From: Ypsolopha sequella
Lineage: Eukaryota; Arthropoda; Insecta; Lepidoptera; Ypsolophidae
Length of the DNA: 64,000 nucleotides
Direction: 5' to 3'
Assembly: GCA_934047225.1 (NCBI GenBank)
Contig: OW203990.1
Coordinates: 24,779,045-24,843,044 of the forward strand
The notes beneath the pieces were generated by a model. It saw only the letters and a program-made list of their open reading frames with translations, was not told where the DNA came from and searched no databases. Both the position numbers and the translations under genes were made by a program. Of the stretch, positions 32,192 to 45,166 are shown in pieces (within the stretch, counting starts at the first letter, position 1; each line of letters starts with the position of its first letter).

Positions 32192-32584
32192 GAGTCGGAG
32201 TTCCGAGATTGGGCAACACAGGGTTCGGGGTTATGGCTTTTTAAGATAGTAAAATATTAATTTCTGAACAAAATAAATACCACTTGTTACCTTACGAGAT
32301 GAAGTACAGTTTCATTAAAAAAAATCTTAGCACTAAAGTATAGTAAATTCAGAAAAAAAAAACGGGATTTTCAAGTTCAGGTTACACCCGTAGCGCTGCA
32401 ATGCTATTCAAGAGATTTTCTTGAAATTCCTGTTTTTTTTCTGAAGTTATTGACGTGATTTTTTTTAATGAACCTGCACTTCATCTTGTAAAGTAACAAG
32501 TGGTATTTATTTTGTTCAGAAATTTGAATTTTTACCGTCTTAAAAAGCCATAACCCCGAACCCCGAATCTCGGAACACCGACCC
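32192..32584. mobile_element. TTAA-flanked MITE
   Basis: The element lies between TTAA sites (32188-32191 and 32585-32588). Arms GTTCGGGGTTATGGCTTTTT and AAAAAGCCATAACCCCGAAC are reverse complements, and the interior continues the inversion. Its end (GGTCGG) is shared with the elements at 44452 and 60207. Confidence 0.83.
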
Positions 32585-32599
32585 TTAAGCTACTTAACA

Positions 32600-33855
32600 T
32601 CTAACGAAAATTCTTCGTTCACAACGTTCAACTTTATTGAAATATAAGGTTGAAAAACGAATTCGGTAATACGAAAAAAAAATTGACAAGGGTTTAACGA
32701 TCGTTTATTTTTTGAGTGTGGTGTTTCTTTGTTTCTGTAACCTAATAAATGAATATGAACAAGATTAATATGTTAGTATGTATATAATTTGATATTATTT
32801 AAACAGTTTTATAAGACCTAAGAAGAGCAAAAAGCAAAATAGTATTTTCAGTCAATCCCTCTTGCTAACATCGGTTTGTTTCTTACATCCTTACGCACGG
32901 TCATGTATATAGCTAGCGTAGGCTAATAAAACACACAAATGATGGAAATATCACTTTTTATGAGATTTTACATAGGTGAATTTCACAAGTAATAGAAAAA
33001 AGCTGCAAAAACCGTACGTTGTACGTTGCTTATCTCACACAGGTAAATAATGGATAACAAACGAAAGGTATCGACCACAGGGATACCTTTGCTTCACTGT
33101 TGTACGAGATCACTTGATGACGCCAGTTATTGCCCCGCCCTTTACTACTACAAGTGCAACTAAAATTAAAAACACAGCGTGTTTGTGATTGTGTACCAAT
33201 AGAATGGCTCCTTTCGTCTTTGATTGATACGCGCATTGGCCGCTCTCGTAGCGCGGCGTCCCTTTCTAGCGCTAATAGTGATGGGAACATAGTTTCTCCT
33301 TAGAATCGTAGTATGGTAATGTTTTGGCTTCGTTATATTTTTTGCTTTGTTAATACAATAGAAATGTTATTGCATGTGATACCACTAGTGAAAGAAAGTA
33401 ATACATTACATTTAAAAACAAATACAATAACATTAACATATCGTCACGACATGAATCTCCGAGAGGGTGTCGGGAGTGAAAGTGAGTCATTCCCACAAAA
33501 TTCTCTAGAATCCATTTTTAAGTCAAATTAGAACAATATGTTTTTACACTGATAAGCGGGTCGCAAAGAATCTATTTCTAAATGTAAACAAAACCCGTTG
33601 TACAATGCCAATATTATGTATGTGCACCTAATTATTTTATCAGAAACTGCGATACAAAATTCCTATCCAAAGAAAAGGTCCAATACTTTTTTCTGAATAT
33701 ACGGTTGATATGTTATTTCTATAAGAAGTCCCATCCCTACTAAAACGAAATATTATTTGATGGATTATTTTTTGAAATGAAAACAATGAAAATGTGTGAT
33801 TACTTTATTGATTTAACACTTAGGAAACATCCTTGTCATTAATATATGTTTAAAA
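32600..33855. other. exon-free stretch with a GC-richer core at 33090-33280
   Basis: There is no coding or repeat signal I recognise apart from a short block of raised GC (CCCCGCCCTTTACTACTACA, GCGCATTGGCCGCTCTCGTA). That core could be an internal promoter, which trans-spliced arrays of this gene are thought to use, but the sequence alone does not show it. Confidence 0.3.
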
Positions 33856-34049
33856 CTAATGATTATGATTTGATATACAATTTATAATAACGTCATCAAT
33901 GGTTATGATGACAGCTTTACAACCGCTATGGTTTCTGTTGCAGACCCATCGAGCCCTGGGGCCAGTGCTGCGACACCACTTGTTGAACCTATACTTGCCG
34001 ACCTGGATCAAGGGCTTACCGAGCCGCGATAGCCCGAATACAGGATCTC
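33856..34049 (-). CDS. mod(mdg4): FLYWCH terminal exon
   Basis: The acceptor AATTTTCAG is in phase 1. An unbroken frame encodes about 63 residues: GDPVFGLSRLGKPLIQVGKY, RFNKWCRSTGPRARWVCNRN, GCKAVIITIDD, SNHNH and TAG. It is paired with 36684 and lies 2.6 kb downstream of it. The spacing between the two cysteines is one longer than in its partner (VCNRNHSGC against TCSRHPNC). The stretch between them holds transposon remnants only. Confidence 0.85.
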
Positions 34050-34464
34050 CTGAAAATTAAATGTTAAAATCATTAACCATTTTTTTTAAATCTCGATTTT
34101 TGGGTTTTGACGTTCGTTTTGCACTTTATCTTCTTTGTTTAATTTTGTATTCTTGAAAATTTTTAATAAATTAAAATTTATCTGTTTTTATAAAAATAAA
34201 AATCTAAAGACATTATTTTTCCTAAAGTTCAAAGTTCTTTGTATTTTTCAAATTCATACAAATTATCAAATTGATATCTTTGTAGGATTAAGACCTGTCT
34301 TCCTTATAACAAATGTGAGTCTTTAAAATTATTTAAAATAAAATGATGTATGAACTTTTATTCGTGTTTTTATTGAATAAGAGGGCAATTGCAAAGTTAA
34401 AAAGTGGTAGAACCTTGTGGTAGTAATTATTACTTAGTTTGGTAGGTTAGGTTTATTAGTACAG

Positions 34465-34580
34465 TAGAATCCGGATATAACGACGGTCAAGGGACGGCGA
34501 TATTACGTCGTACTAACCGGACGACGCTTAAAACGAACTGAACTCCCTTCATAGTAAATTGTGTAATAACCTAACATGAG
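34465..34580. repeat. pogo/Tigger-like terminal sequence
   Basis: ACAGTAGAATCCGGATATAA followed by CGACGG resembles the CAGTAGAATC..TATAACG termini of pogo/Tigger elements. The other end was not found. The rest of 34.1-35.9 kb is AT-rich with simple repeats and no gene. Confidence 0.45.
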
Positions 34581-35887
34581 GTTGCGTCTACGTCATTGTA
34601 AACGGTTGGTGGTTTTAAGGGGGTATATCGTCAAAATGGATACTTTTTGCAGTGATTTATCTGCTATTCAAAAGAAGTCCCAAGTTAAATAAATTAGTAC
34701 AACAATTTTGGGACCTTTTTCTAGATTTTGGTCTATCAGAAACGTGATTAGAGGAATTTCACTCGATAGAAATAATTATTGAAATGAGGTCTAAATGTAC
34801 ACCATTTTTTATATTTTGACAAATCGGGATAGCATACAGACCTCAAAAATATTTATTTAGATGGTTTTTAACAATACCTTAATTACTGGTTATGGAAATT
34901 CCCATAGATATTTTAGTTAATTATGTATTAATTTAAAACCGACATTTTGACAATTTTCCCCGATTCCGGCCCTCTCACACTGCGGGTCTTTCTGCCTGGA
35001 GAAACTAGGACCTTTGCACGGACGATATATCACCTTAAACATAGCCGTACGGATTTCACTATATATTATTAATTTATTTGGTGTTAATAAATAATATTAT
35101 ATTTTGCTTTTTTAAGCTTTATTTATTTCTTTTGTTTATTAATTAGTATTAAAACAATAAAAAATATATATATTATTCGACATATTTCGACCCTCGGTAT
35201 GGAGCCGTCATCAGTCAAATGCAAAAAAAAATATCGACATATCGACTTAATAACAATAATTATTAAATGTCTTCAAAAAAATATATATATTAGTATGGCC
35301 ATATTATTCATTTTTTTATTCTTATTCTTTAAGTAAACTATTATGTTTGTGCACCTATATGTATACCCAAATTTTTAAAACAATTAAGGCTTGGTTTTCT
35401 GAAAGAAATCTCAGTTTTGAGATATACTTGCCACTGTACCATCATATTTTAAGATGTCCATAAATTATCTGTGTACAATAAAGAATAAGAAACAAATAAA
35501 TATTTAGATTTTTAAGAAATTAGATGTATATTTTTATTATAACGAACGATTTATATAGAAATATAATATATATATATATGTAGATTTATATAGTAGTGAT
35601 TGGGCGTACCATGGATTATTTATACTGGATTAATGACTTAAATTTACTTTTGCAATTGCTTCGGCGCTGCTGGAAGTGCAGCCCCTTCACCCTTGCGTAA
35701 CAAAGCACAGGCACCCATGCTCACATCTGCAGCATCAGCCGCTACAGCTCGCACGGGTGCCTATGCTTTTTTGCAGCGGGCCGAGGCTGAATCAGTAATT
35801 TAGAGGCTAATTAATAATCGAATCGCTCAAATAGAAAAACCGTTGCTATTCACTTGATGCTTTCTTTGTAATAGTTTGTTGATCGTA

Positions 35888-36265
35888 AAATAGTAGTTTA
35901 TGCTACAAGGGCGCAAAGGAATACATTACGAGGACTATGTTTTAAACGTAACCGAGTAAATTATGGCTCTTCCACCCATGTATCATACTACGTTTTTCAA
36001 TGTGAGGAAATAAAACAAATATAATCTTGTGAACTTTAAATTATAATTGGCTCAAAAGGACTGTATCCAGAGCCGTTAAGCAGTGGAAAAAATAAAGTAT
36101 AACATTTATGGTACACAGGAAAGGCTGCAGGTTAGCCAACCATTGTAAAAAAATTAAAAAATAATAATAATAAAGCCCTAGGGCAAAATAATCGACTTTC
36201 TGTTCGGTTTTGATGCATAAAAAGTGGGCTTTTACGAGCACTTGTATTGAAAAGATGTTCGTTAG
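35888..36265. repeat. dispersed repeat, copy 1
   Basis: It shares long blocks with 57729-58078, for example TGCTACAAGGGCGCAAAGGA and GGTACACAGGAAAGGCTGCA. The hydrophobic minus-strand open frames differ in length and frame between the two copies, so it is not a conserved gene. Confidence 0.78.
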
Positions 36266-36406
36266 AAGCGTTATTATTTTTCCGTTCACAATGCCAGAAT
36301 ATTATTTCCCATATTGTAAACTAAAAAGCGACCACATCGTACATAATATCATTCCATCTGCGTCTACGTGGGCATCGGATACATATTAACGTATTAACTT
36401 GTACTT

Positions 36407-36530
36407 GTACAGTGGAGACCACATCAAGCTATACACTTGCAGTACGACATTAGCCCCTACAGAGAAGAATATAAAATAGGTACAAAGTCCAATGTGTCTT
36501 ACTTGATGCGGTCTCTACTGTACCATAGTA
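36407..36530. mobile_element. short MITE
   Basis: TACAGTGGAGACCACATCAA on the left and TTGATGCGGTCTCTACTGTA on the right are near-complementary. A related sequence is at 22872-22975. Confidence 0.7.
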
Positions 36531-36683
36531 ACATTTACTATGCCTGTTACGTATATGAGTTTAATGGTAAGAGTTATACAACACTGAACCAAAAATTTAA
36601 ATAAATTCAAATCTTTTATGACGTTCTTCTTAAAACAAAAATGGCAGCTCGTAATTTTCCAATGCCAAAAAGCCTTCTGTTTA

Positions 36684-36874
36684 TCAGTGAGTATGTTTAT
36701 TCATATACCTAAAAATAACATTTTCAAGAGTGAAGATGGTTGCTTTACAATTCGGGTGTCTGCTGCAAGTCCACCTCGCTCGAGGACCAGTGCTGAGGCA
36801 GTACTTGTTGTACCGGTAATTACCGATTTGTATTATCGGTTTACCTCTGCGGGAAACCCCGAATACGGCTGCTC
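36684..36874 (-). CDS. mod(mdg4): FLYWCH terminal exon
   Basis: The acceptor CGTTTTCAG is in phase 1. About 62 residues follow: GAAVFGVSRRGKPIIQIGNY, RYNKYCLSTGPRARWTCSRH, NCKATIFTLEN, NKHTH and TGA. It is related to 33856 (VFG.SR.GKP, STGPRARW). All four ligands are present. The open frame extends upstream through the intron with a hydrophobic stretch, but the acceptor and the homology to the other exons place the start at 36874. Confidence 0.85.
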
Positions 36875-37494
36875 CTGAAAACGAAACAGACCAAGTAAAC
36901 AAAGACAAATATCTTGAACAGGTTAAGTTACACGAAATCAATAGAAAAAACAATAAATAGGAGAAATATAGAAAAAACTTACATACGAGTAAGAATCGAC
37001 AATGCTGACCACATTGTTCACACTGAAGAATGGCAATAGCTTGTGTAACTATATTGATGGATGTAGAAGAGGTGAACTAAGTGCTTAAGGATTGTAGCAG
37101 ATTGAAATTTGTAGTCTCTACCGGCGTAGGTATATGTATGGTATCCACAAATATTTGAGAAGCCACCTCCCTGGGGAAGGCATTTAGATGTTATGCTGTC
37201 AATGGTTGACGCATTTTAATTATAATTAAATATCGAAGTGAAAGTAATAAACCACCTGTGATTTTTAATATAATGTGCAAAATCTATTCGTTTTTTTTTT
37301 CTAAAATATAAACGGAGAACTTAAACATTTTTGTTGAAGAAGTATTAATTATAATACGAACGATTGTTATAAAATACCACAAAATTTAATAAAAACGGTA
37401 TTTTATTGGTAACTATAGTAATAACACAAATAACATTGAGCTATATTACTATGTAGTACATAATACTTCAATGAGTAATAATGAAAAAACGCAA

Positions 37495-37691
37495 TTAATG
37501 GTTATGACTATGGTCATGTTTAATAATGCCGTTCTCAATGGTAATGATATATGCTTTACAATTTGGGTATCTGCTGCATCGCCAGCGGCTTTTGAAACCG
37601 GTATTTGCATTATGTTGATTGTATCGGTATTTACCCACTTGTATCACTGACTTTCCGAAACGGGACACAACAAATCGGGCATCTGAAAAAT
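37495..37691 (-). CDS. mod(mdg4): FLYWCH terminal exon with tandem acceptor
   Basis: The minus frame is open for 61 residues from the inner acceptor: DARFVVSRFGKSVIQVGKYR, YNQHNANTGFKSRWRCSRYP, NCKAYIITIEN, HSHNH and TAA. Two TTTCAG-type acceptors lie nine bases apart (exon start 37691 or 37682). Both are phase 1, so they would give forms differing by three residues. It is the duplicate partner of 40788. Confidence 0.84.
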
Positions 37692-39279
37692 CTGAAAATT
37701 AACTTTGTTAATTATTTCTATTCGTGGATCTTCTAATATTGATAAATGATATTGTGATAAATTTACGGGTAGTAATAAAAGCTGCAAAAACTAAATAAAA
37801 AATGATGATGTTCAATTTATGAATGTTACTGCTTTAAACAGTAATATACTGAAAACTTCTGTCCTAATAAATAAACGGAAACTACCAAAAGAAATACTGA
37901 AAATTCCAAAAACTACTGTCAGCTATTTTTATCGTAGAACTCCGAATAAAAATATATTTTTTTGTATATCATGAATTTTGTTAAAACTAGAGACCTCGCC
38001 TCGCTTCGCTGCACTTCCATCGGCTCCTTATTTTATCTTACATACAAACCTAACACGCTCCTCCTCCCTTCGGTGGTCGTGAGAAATTTTAGTTTGCTAT
38101 GTTTAATTCATTTTGTTGGTAGATGTTACACAGATAAATTAGTATATTTTTCGATAACTAATTTTCCCGCTGCTCAGATAGTATAACAGTGTGCAGCAGT
38201 TCGCTGGGATTTAATATGTTTTTCGGAGGCTTTATTATTGTCTTTAATTTATACGCAGTAAAATATAAGTATCTTCAATCTACATATTTATGCTCGGCGT
38301 GTAAAAGTCAATGTGGTAAATATAGAATTTGGGCAAATGCGAGTTGGACTCAAGCACAAAGTGGTCAGTGTCCAGCATTGTTGCGTAGGTATCTGTTTTT
38401 GTTTGGTGTTTGGGGTTAGTTGTAGTCATTAATGATTTCGTTAGAGTTTGTTTTAATGGGGGAATATATTTTTTGTCAGCAAAGTTCATATTTAACATCA
38501 ACTTGTAAAATATTTTTATTCTCAGATAAATAAAACGTGTTCGCAGGTATGAATTATCAAATTAATGTCAATATGTATCTAAAATAAGAGATAGATAACC
38601 AATAAAATCGTAGTTCATCAGATGAATAAGAACTTCGTTCTTAGAATAATAATTTTATTCCTGAAATAATAGCTTCGTCCGCAGAATGGTAGATCTGTCG
38701 CCAAATAAATCGAATTATCGGTCCCAGATTGCGACTTCTTTTTATTAGTTATTTTGTCAGTAGTCCAGTAGTTACATTTTATTTCGTTCAATTATTAAAA
38801 TAATACTATATGTTACCAATTTAATAGATCAGTTTATAAATTTAATGAAAAAATATTCAAATTGGCGCGCTATGAAAATTGACCAATCCGGCCTCAATGA
38901 TCAATCTGCCCTGCATTTTACAAAAATTATATGTGCAAACATATTATGCGGTTAGCCATACGCTTAAAGCTGGCCATCCCCCCACCAGAATCAAAAAACG
39001 TGCCGATCAGCCAAAAAAGGAAAAGGGGGCGCCCTTCCAAATCAAAAAAAGCGCTGGTTATTCAATGATTCTCCTGCGTATAATTTGATTTTTTACTATT
39101 TCATATTCTCACTTAACTAGAATTTTTATTCTAAGATGTCATTTCTAACAATAAACATTGATTATTGTGGCTAAAAATTAACGATGTGTTTCATTTACTA
39201 TTCTCCTAGAAATTATTAATTAAATATATTTAGATAATAATAATAATATATACTAACCCGTGAAAATTAAGATCCTTGG

Positions 39280-39332
39280 GGGAGGCCTATGTCCAGCAGT
39301 AGACTTCTTTTGGCTGAAACGATGGCGACGAT
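39280..39332 (+). mobile_element. tail of a lepidopteran non-LTR element
   Basis: GGGGGAGGCCTATGTCCAGC, AGTAGACTTCTTTTGGCTGA and AACGATGGCGACGAT form the familiar 3' end of a retroelement widespread in moths. It is interrupted by the hAT element that follows. From 37.7 kb to here I see no gene. Confidence 0.65.
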
Positions 39333-40039
39333 CAGTGGCGTGCGGTCCATACAGACAAAAAGACACTGTCTACCCTGACAAATACGAATCATTTACGCAT
39401 TTTTACGCATATCGTAATACATTTTGTGCTAAAATGTAGCGATACCGACCGCCATCATTGTCATTAGCGGGAACTGCGAGTCTCAGTTCCGAGTCGCTCG
39501 CTCATTCGATGCAAAAGACATCGCGGAATGGTGTCTGTCGGTGTCGATGTATGGGTCATATTCTAACAGTCTATGTTTTTGTGCGTTACTGTAAATACAT
39601 GGCACACAATGCAAAAGTTTCTACTTGTTTGCGTGCGAAATGTAGGCGACGACTCTCCAAAAAGCCGACGGCTTTTTACGAAGTTCACAGAAAATGCCAC
39701 CTACGCTTCGCCTTGGCGGCTTGGCGGGCGTCATCCATTATTGTTTTTCGTTCGTTCTTTACGCAAATCGATGACAAGGAGTATAAAAAAATGGCTAGTG
39801 CCAGTGTTTACTGTGAAAGTTATTCAATGTGACAACATGTTGCACAATGTGTGTGTACAAAAGTTAAGAAATGGTGCATTTTTGAAACTGTTTTGATGAT
39901 AAAAACAAATAATTGCGAAACGATATTTTAGGTGGCAAATCGCAAACAGTAACATGATTATTTGGTAAGTTTTTACCAAGTTGTTTAGGCTTTTAAATTT
40001 TTATGTTTACCCTGTCTAAAAACTCTGTGCAAGCCACTG
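39333..40039. mobile_element. hAT-like element with 8-bp target duplication, nested
   Basis: It begins CAGTGGCGTGC and ends GCAAGCCACTG. Identical 8-base repeats GCGACGAT flank it (39325-39332 and 40040-40047). The duplication falls inside a retroelement tail, so the order of insertion is clear. Two overlapping frames of about 110-120 codons inside match no transposase I recognise. Confidence 0.85.
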
Positions 40040-40787
40040 GCGACGATGATCATTTTTTAATGACATCTTTCAGTCAGTTTGACTATACAGTGACCAGGAC
40101 AAACATATTATAATAAATACAGAAACATTTATTTGGCACTTGATCATATATCTCAATGATTTTAGGTGATTTATTGTGGAATTGATTTTATATTGTTTGA
40201 TGAGTACATTTTGGCGACAGATCTACTATTTTGCGGATAAACCCTATTATTTTGAAAACACAAAATCTATTAAATTGGCGATGGCTTAAATGATACCCGT
40301 TTTAATGTAAGCTTTATGACAATGGTAAAAGGAGCAGGCGAAAAATCCGGTGCACCCGGGTCCTCTGTACTTCTTATGGTATTTTTTATATCGGCGTTTT
40401 TTATCTTGATGGTTTTCCAAAAGGTAAGCAGCAAGTACTATGGCTGAAAAAAATAATTGTAAGGCGTAAATAATTTGTGTAAGTAAAAATAAAATTAATA
40501 AGAACACTTGTTTTCTCCTTTACAAAGGAAATATACAAAAAAGTGTTAGCAAACTTCTCAGTAAAATATCAAGCTATTGCGAAGACACACAGTGAATGGT
40601 TGTTGTGTGGATTTCTCACAATTCACTTTGCTTTGAAGATGACCAATATGGTAGTTGTTAGGCTTAAAACGTCACAAGTCTTTGTCAACTATTTTGTGGT
40701 GATCCGCACAATTAATTTTAGTACCTGAATCAGTAGTAGTATCATGTTGCGTATTTATTTTCCAATAAATCTTTTGTCTCAAAACCA

Positions 40788-40975
40788 TCAGTGATTATGA
40801 TCAGGATTATGTTCGTAGATCTCGTTCTCCATCGTTATAATGTGTGCTCTACACAATGGGTATCTGCTGCATCTCCAGCGAGCTTTGGGACCGGTATTCG
40901 AGTAGTGCTGGTTATACCGGTATTTACCCACTTGGATCATCGGCTTACCCCATCGAGAGGCAACAAATTGATATT
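40788..40975 (-). CDS. mod(mdg4): FLYWCH terminal exon
   Basis: The acceptor CCTTTTCAG is in phase 1. About 61 residues follow: EYQFVASRWGKPMIQVGKYR, YNQHYSNTGPKARWRCSRYP, CRAHIITMENE, DHNH and TGA. AATAAA lies about 30 bases beyond the stop (40754-40759). It is paired with 37495; the two share SR.GK..IQVGKYRYNQH, NTG and RWRCSRYP, and have equal lengths (188 nt from equivalent acceptors). Only antisense frames are long enough to be conspicuous here, but the minus frame is unbroken. Confidence 0.85.
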
Positions 40976-42472
40976 CTGAAAGGAAAAGCTGAATAAAAAT
41001 AATCCTTAAAAATATTTATATTGAGAAGTAAGTCACGATTTATGTATGTGTTAAGCATAGCGTTACCTATCAGATAACTTGCTTATTTACCTAGTAGTTT
41101 TTTAACCTTTTTGTATCGAGCTTCATTGATAGAATCATAGATGGCGCTAGGAGTATCGATGTTTGTTAAGTATAGTTTAATCAGGGGCTCTACCGCGTTA
41201 TTCACATTTTCATCAACATCAACTTGAGATTGAAATTTGTCGTGCGTGCGACGACACCCGCCTAATATGCCATCTCTTTCAGGATCAGTGAAGGCCGCAT
41301 AAAAAAAATAACGCATATTAGTCAATTTCGTATCATTTAAAATATTTTTAATATCGATTAGTGAAAAACTAATGTGATGTTACGGCTACATTTAACTTGC
41401 AAGATTACGTATGTTCGCTTGCATTTCACTGCGCAGTATCGCGTCTAAACGTGCATCCCTTAACCGAGAACAACGCTAGCTTTTTCGATAATTTAGAATG
41501 GAAAATGTCTGGTCCCACAAATAAAACATAGTTATCATGGAGCGGTTGGGAACCCAGCGGGCCGCACCGAAGTGGTTCACGGGCCGCATGCATTAATATA
41601 TACTCGTAGCACAAATAAAATATTGCTTACCATTTGGAACCCAGTCTAATAAAAAAAAAATTGGGGCAATAACCCGTAATTAGATGGGGAAATTTGTATT
41701 TGTATAGTTTTATCCGTTTCGGAGAAAAGTACGTAGTTGCAACAGATACAAATGTACGAGAACACGAGTACTCGTATACACATATGGAGGTACAATACCA
41801 AAAGGTTTCTTTTTACTTACTTTTGAGAGCGGAACCCTAAATATGCAAAATTATTTGAATCTGCAATACTTAAATGAGACATCTAATAAGAGTTTTTATC
41901 AACTCCCAAACTGCAATAAGGTAATTGCAACATCAAAAGCAGTAGTACCTACATTATTCATCCGATGTTAAAATATTACATTATAACACCGCGATTCTGC
42001 CCAATTTATTATAACACCGCTAGAGAACCAATCAACAACAGAGACGAGAAATAAGTCCCAAGTCCCAACCTATTTTTTAAGCCACGCCCCCTTTATCCTG
42101 ATTGGCCTTAAAGGCAGCACTACCAAGACGACGTACCCGAGATTCATGAAATGTTTTTCTTCTCGTTTTTCGTGAAATTGTTAGATGAAAATATTATAAA
42201 TAAAGTAGATTTTTTGATGGTCGTAGATAAATTGTGCGCAACTGAACATAATTACACATTGGGACACTCGTGCAAAACTATTAAGCACTCGTATCCTAAT
42301 GTCTCAAATTATGTTAAGGTTGTACAAAATACTATTAGAGTAGTGGCTTTAGGTAATTAAAATAATTTGAAATAACTTTTTTATTTATTACAACATCAGG
42401 TACGGCTAATTTAGCCCATAGGTACATAAATATGAATTTACCCTGATTGATATAGACCACGACAAACTTCAG

Positions 42473-42970
42473 GGGCCTTCAACCTTTTTTAGCTGGAGGG
42501 CCAATAATCTATTCCAGGTCTGTCAAAGGGCCGCACATTGCCGCACGTAAACATACCACCTCAACAATAATTTAAAACCGAACAAGTGTATTAAAAATAG
42601 TTGACGGTGAATGTTGTTGCTTCTTGATGGAACGACATCTTGCAATTAAATAAAACTCGTTGGTACTCGGTTCCACAAATATAATTATGTTTAGTTACCT
42701 TTTAAGGATTTGCTACCGGTTTTGTCGTTTTACGACATCATCATTTACAAAGTGTATTATTAACACCTAAAACGACGAAACCGGTAGCAAACTCTTAAAA
42801 GGTAATTAAACATAATTATATTTGTGGAACCGAGTACCAAAGAGTTTTATTTAATTGAATTTAAAATGTCTTATAGAATAGATGAAAATTTCCTTAGCCT
42901 CTGAGGGCCGCAAAAAACGTCCCCGCGGGCTGCATGCGGCCCGAGGGCCGCGCGTTGAAGACCCTTGTTT
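42473..42970. mobile_element. hAT-like remnant interrupted by a palindromic MITE
   Basis: CAGGGGCCTTCAACC on the left and GTTGAAGACCCTTG on the right look like paired termini, with inner blocks about 'gggccgc' shared with the hAT at 21244. Between them, 42643-42857 is a separate palindrome (CTCGTTGGTACTCGGTTCCA and complement). A further fragment of the family is at 41535-41592. Confidence 0.7.
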
Positions 42971-43401
42971 TAGTCCACTCTGAACACGGAAAACGTATAG
43001 AAGAGCGGATTAAAAGTTTGGCGCGAACTATACGAAGAAATCCTGTCACATTTTTAGCATATTCCACACTACACAACCGAATCGGAAAATTCCGGGCGCT
43101 TTTAACTAATTTTTCGTTGATTTACATAGTTCGTCACCGTTCGTACCGGTCACAAAAACTTTATATAAATATTGTCATAAGTTAGACATTATTAATTGTT
43201 TTTGATTATTTTCCATCAAGAATATATTTTTAATCTCATCCTCTTTAGTGACATAAATAAATAAGTATCGCATTTGTTTGCTAAGCAGTTGCCAAAAATA
43301 CGCACTAATATATTTTTTAAATTTCTAAACAACTTCTTCTCGTCTGGCTTTTTAATCAAAATTTCAATAAACTTAATCGATTCATCAAAAACCGGCGAAC
43401 G

Positions 43402-43595
43402 TCAGTGAGAATGGAAGTTATTAGAATTCACAATGACATCGTCGACTGTCATAATCTTAGCTTTACATCCTTCTGCAATTTTCGTGCAAGTCCATCGTGC
43501 GCGAGACCCTCGGCTCCCGGACCACTTGTTGAACCGGTACTTCCCGATCTGGATCACTGGTCTGCCGAACCGGGACGTAGTGAAGATTGGCTCGT
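43402..43595 (-). CDS. mod(mdg4): FLYWCH terminal exon
   Basis: The acceptor CCATTTTAG is in phase 1. About 63 residues follow: DEPIFTTSRFGRPVIQIGKY, RFNKWSGSRGSRARWTCTKI, GCKAKIMTVDD, FHSH and TGA. It is the duplicate partner of 48049. The core is intact and the stop is directly after the ligand histidine. Both plus-strand open frames over this stretch are antisense shadows. Confidence 0.87.
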
Positions 43596-44451
43596 CTAAA
43601 ATGGTGAAAAATTTGTTACCGATATAAAAATTAGTTTGATAACAATAATATTACAAAAACAATACAACTTCACGAAATGGATCCCCGACGGGGTTCAAAG
43701 GTGTTTGTACAGTCCACACTCGTACACCCACGTATCAACGACAATTATTATGAACCATAGCGTGATGGTGAGCCTAACCACCGTACGTTGGGTACAAATG
43801 TGAAGCCACAGCTTAAGTTGGTAACAAAGGAGGCCTTTTCATACAAACTTTCTGAGTAATATGTATGAAGAAGCAATAAATTCATGAATTTGAATGGGGA
43901 TATAAATAATGTACATTTAACATATTTTTCGCAAAGTTATTCAAATTGTATAATTATTGCTTAGATACTCGGTTTTCAAAAATGAACTCATTTCATCTGA
44001 TTTGCGTCGGTGTGCGGCTGACGAACACCGCACTTACAAACACAAACGCAGCAGTCTTGTGTAAACATGAGTGCATTCTGAAACCTAGAGCAACATGATT
44101 CCATTTTTGAATGTAATTTTTAATCAAACTTAGATAAGAAAATAACTTGTAATGAGTTATTAATTATTGGCCAATACCTAAATATATAATAATAATGCTA
44201 TTTAAGGCGATACCAAAAAAAAATGGGGTTTGTTTTAATCCATTTACTTCACTATAAAGTCATCTACGTATTTAATTTTTTGTTAAATGTTTATTAAGTA
44301 TTTGATGTTTGTGAAAAAATCAGGGACATACGTCACTTCATATTGACCGTCTAAATGAAAGCCTAAAATTTATTTGATTCAATTGTTCCACTTTCGCGCG
44401 TTATTATGGTTTTTAGATATGTGTGAAGTACGATTCGAAATGGGTTCTTAA

Positions 44452-45166
44452 GGGTCGGTTGCGCCAAACCGACGTTTGGAAAATTTAGCATATTACATCA
44501 AAATATTTTGAACAAATAAAATTTGTGTAAGTAGTTAAGAATTTGAACGACATTATAATTAACTTATTTCTTATTGTACTTATCTGTGTTTTTAGTTTTA
44601 AGTTTAGATTTAGAAAAAAATGCATATTCAAATACAATGTTTGTTCTTTCATGAATAAATAATGATGATGATATAATTTTTCGGATTTGACACAAGTATC
44701 ACAATCACCGAGAAAACTTCGGAATGATCACAAAAATTACGAAAAACGTAATTTGGCGTTGCAATTATACATTTTTTTTTTCATAAAAAGAAATGTTTTT
44801 GGCGTTAAGAGATCATATTCATATATTCATTTAATTTGTTTTCCTTTCGTTATTGCGTGATTTTTCTGTACTTGAAAAATTTTGAATGTTTGAGTATTTC
44901 TTTTCAAATAACGTTTAAATGTTTAGCGGAATATTGCAAATTATTAATATATCCACAAATTAACGAAGGGAAATAAAAAATAATAAAAATCTGTGAAGGC
45001 TACTTCCGATTTTTTTTCTCGATGATTGTCATACTTGTGTCAAATCTGAAAAATTGCAATGTAGTTCAACTTCTTAACTACTTACACTAATTTTATTTGT
45101 TAAAAATATTTAGATTTAATATGCTTAATTGTCCAAACGCGAGAGCATGTTTGGCGCAACCGACCC
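44452..45166. mobile_element. TTAA-flanked DNA element
   Basis: TIRs GGGTCGGTTGCGCCAAAC and GTTTGGCGCAACCGACCC are set between TTAA sites (44448-44451, 45167-45170). The inner sequence continues partly inverted (ACGTAATTTGGCGTTGCAAT region). There is no transposase. The remaining 43.6-46.0 kb sequence is featureless apart from the MITE at 45595. Confidence 0.83.

Noticed and set aside
36041..36289. Hydrophobic minus-strand frame, similar to 57855-58070
   Set aside because: The two copies belong to a dispersed repeat and differ by deletions that shift or shorten the frame, with no splice signal in common with the exons.
40286..40507. Small secreted or membrane protein on the minus strand
   Set aside because: It has a hydrophobic start and several cysteines, but no homologue I recognise, no duplicate, and no supporting signal besides an open frame of 73 codons in AT-rich DNA.
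41083..41325. 80-codon minus-strand frame as a gene
   Set aside because: Half of it is a one-sided copy of the MITE at 30378-30538, so the frame is repeat-derived.
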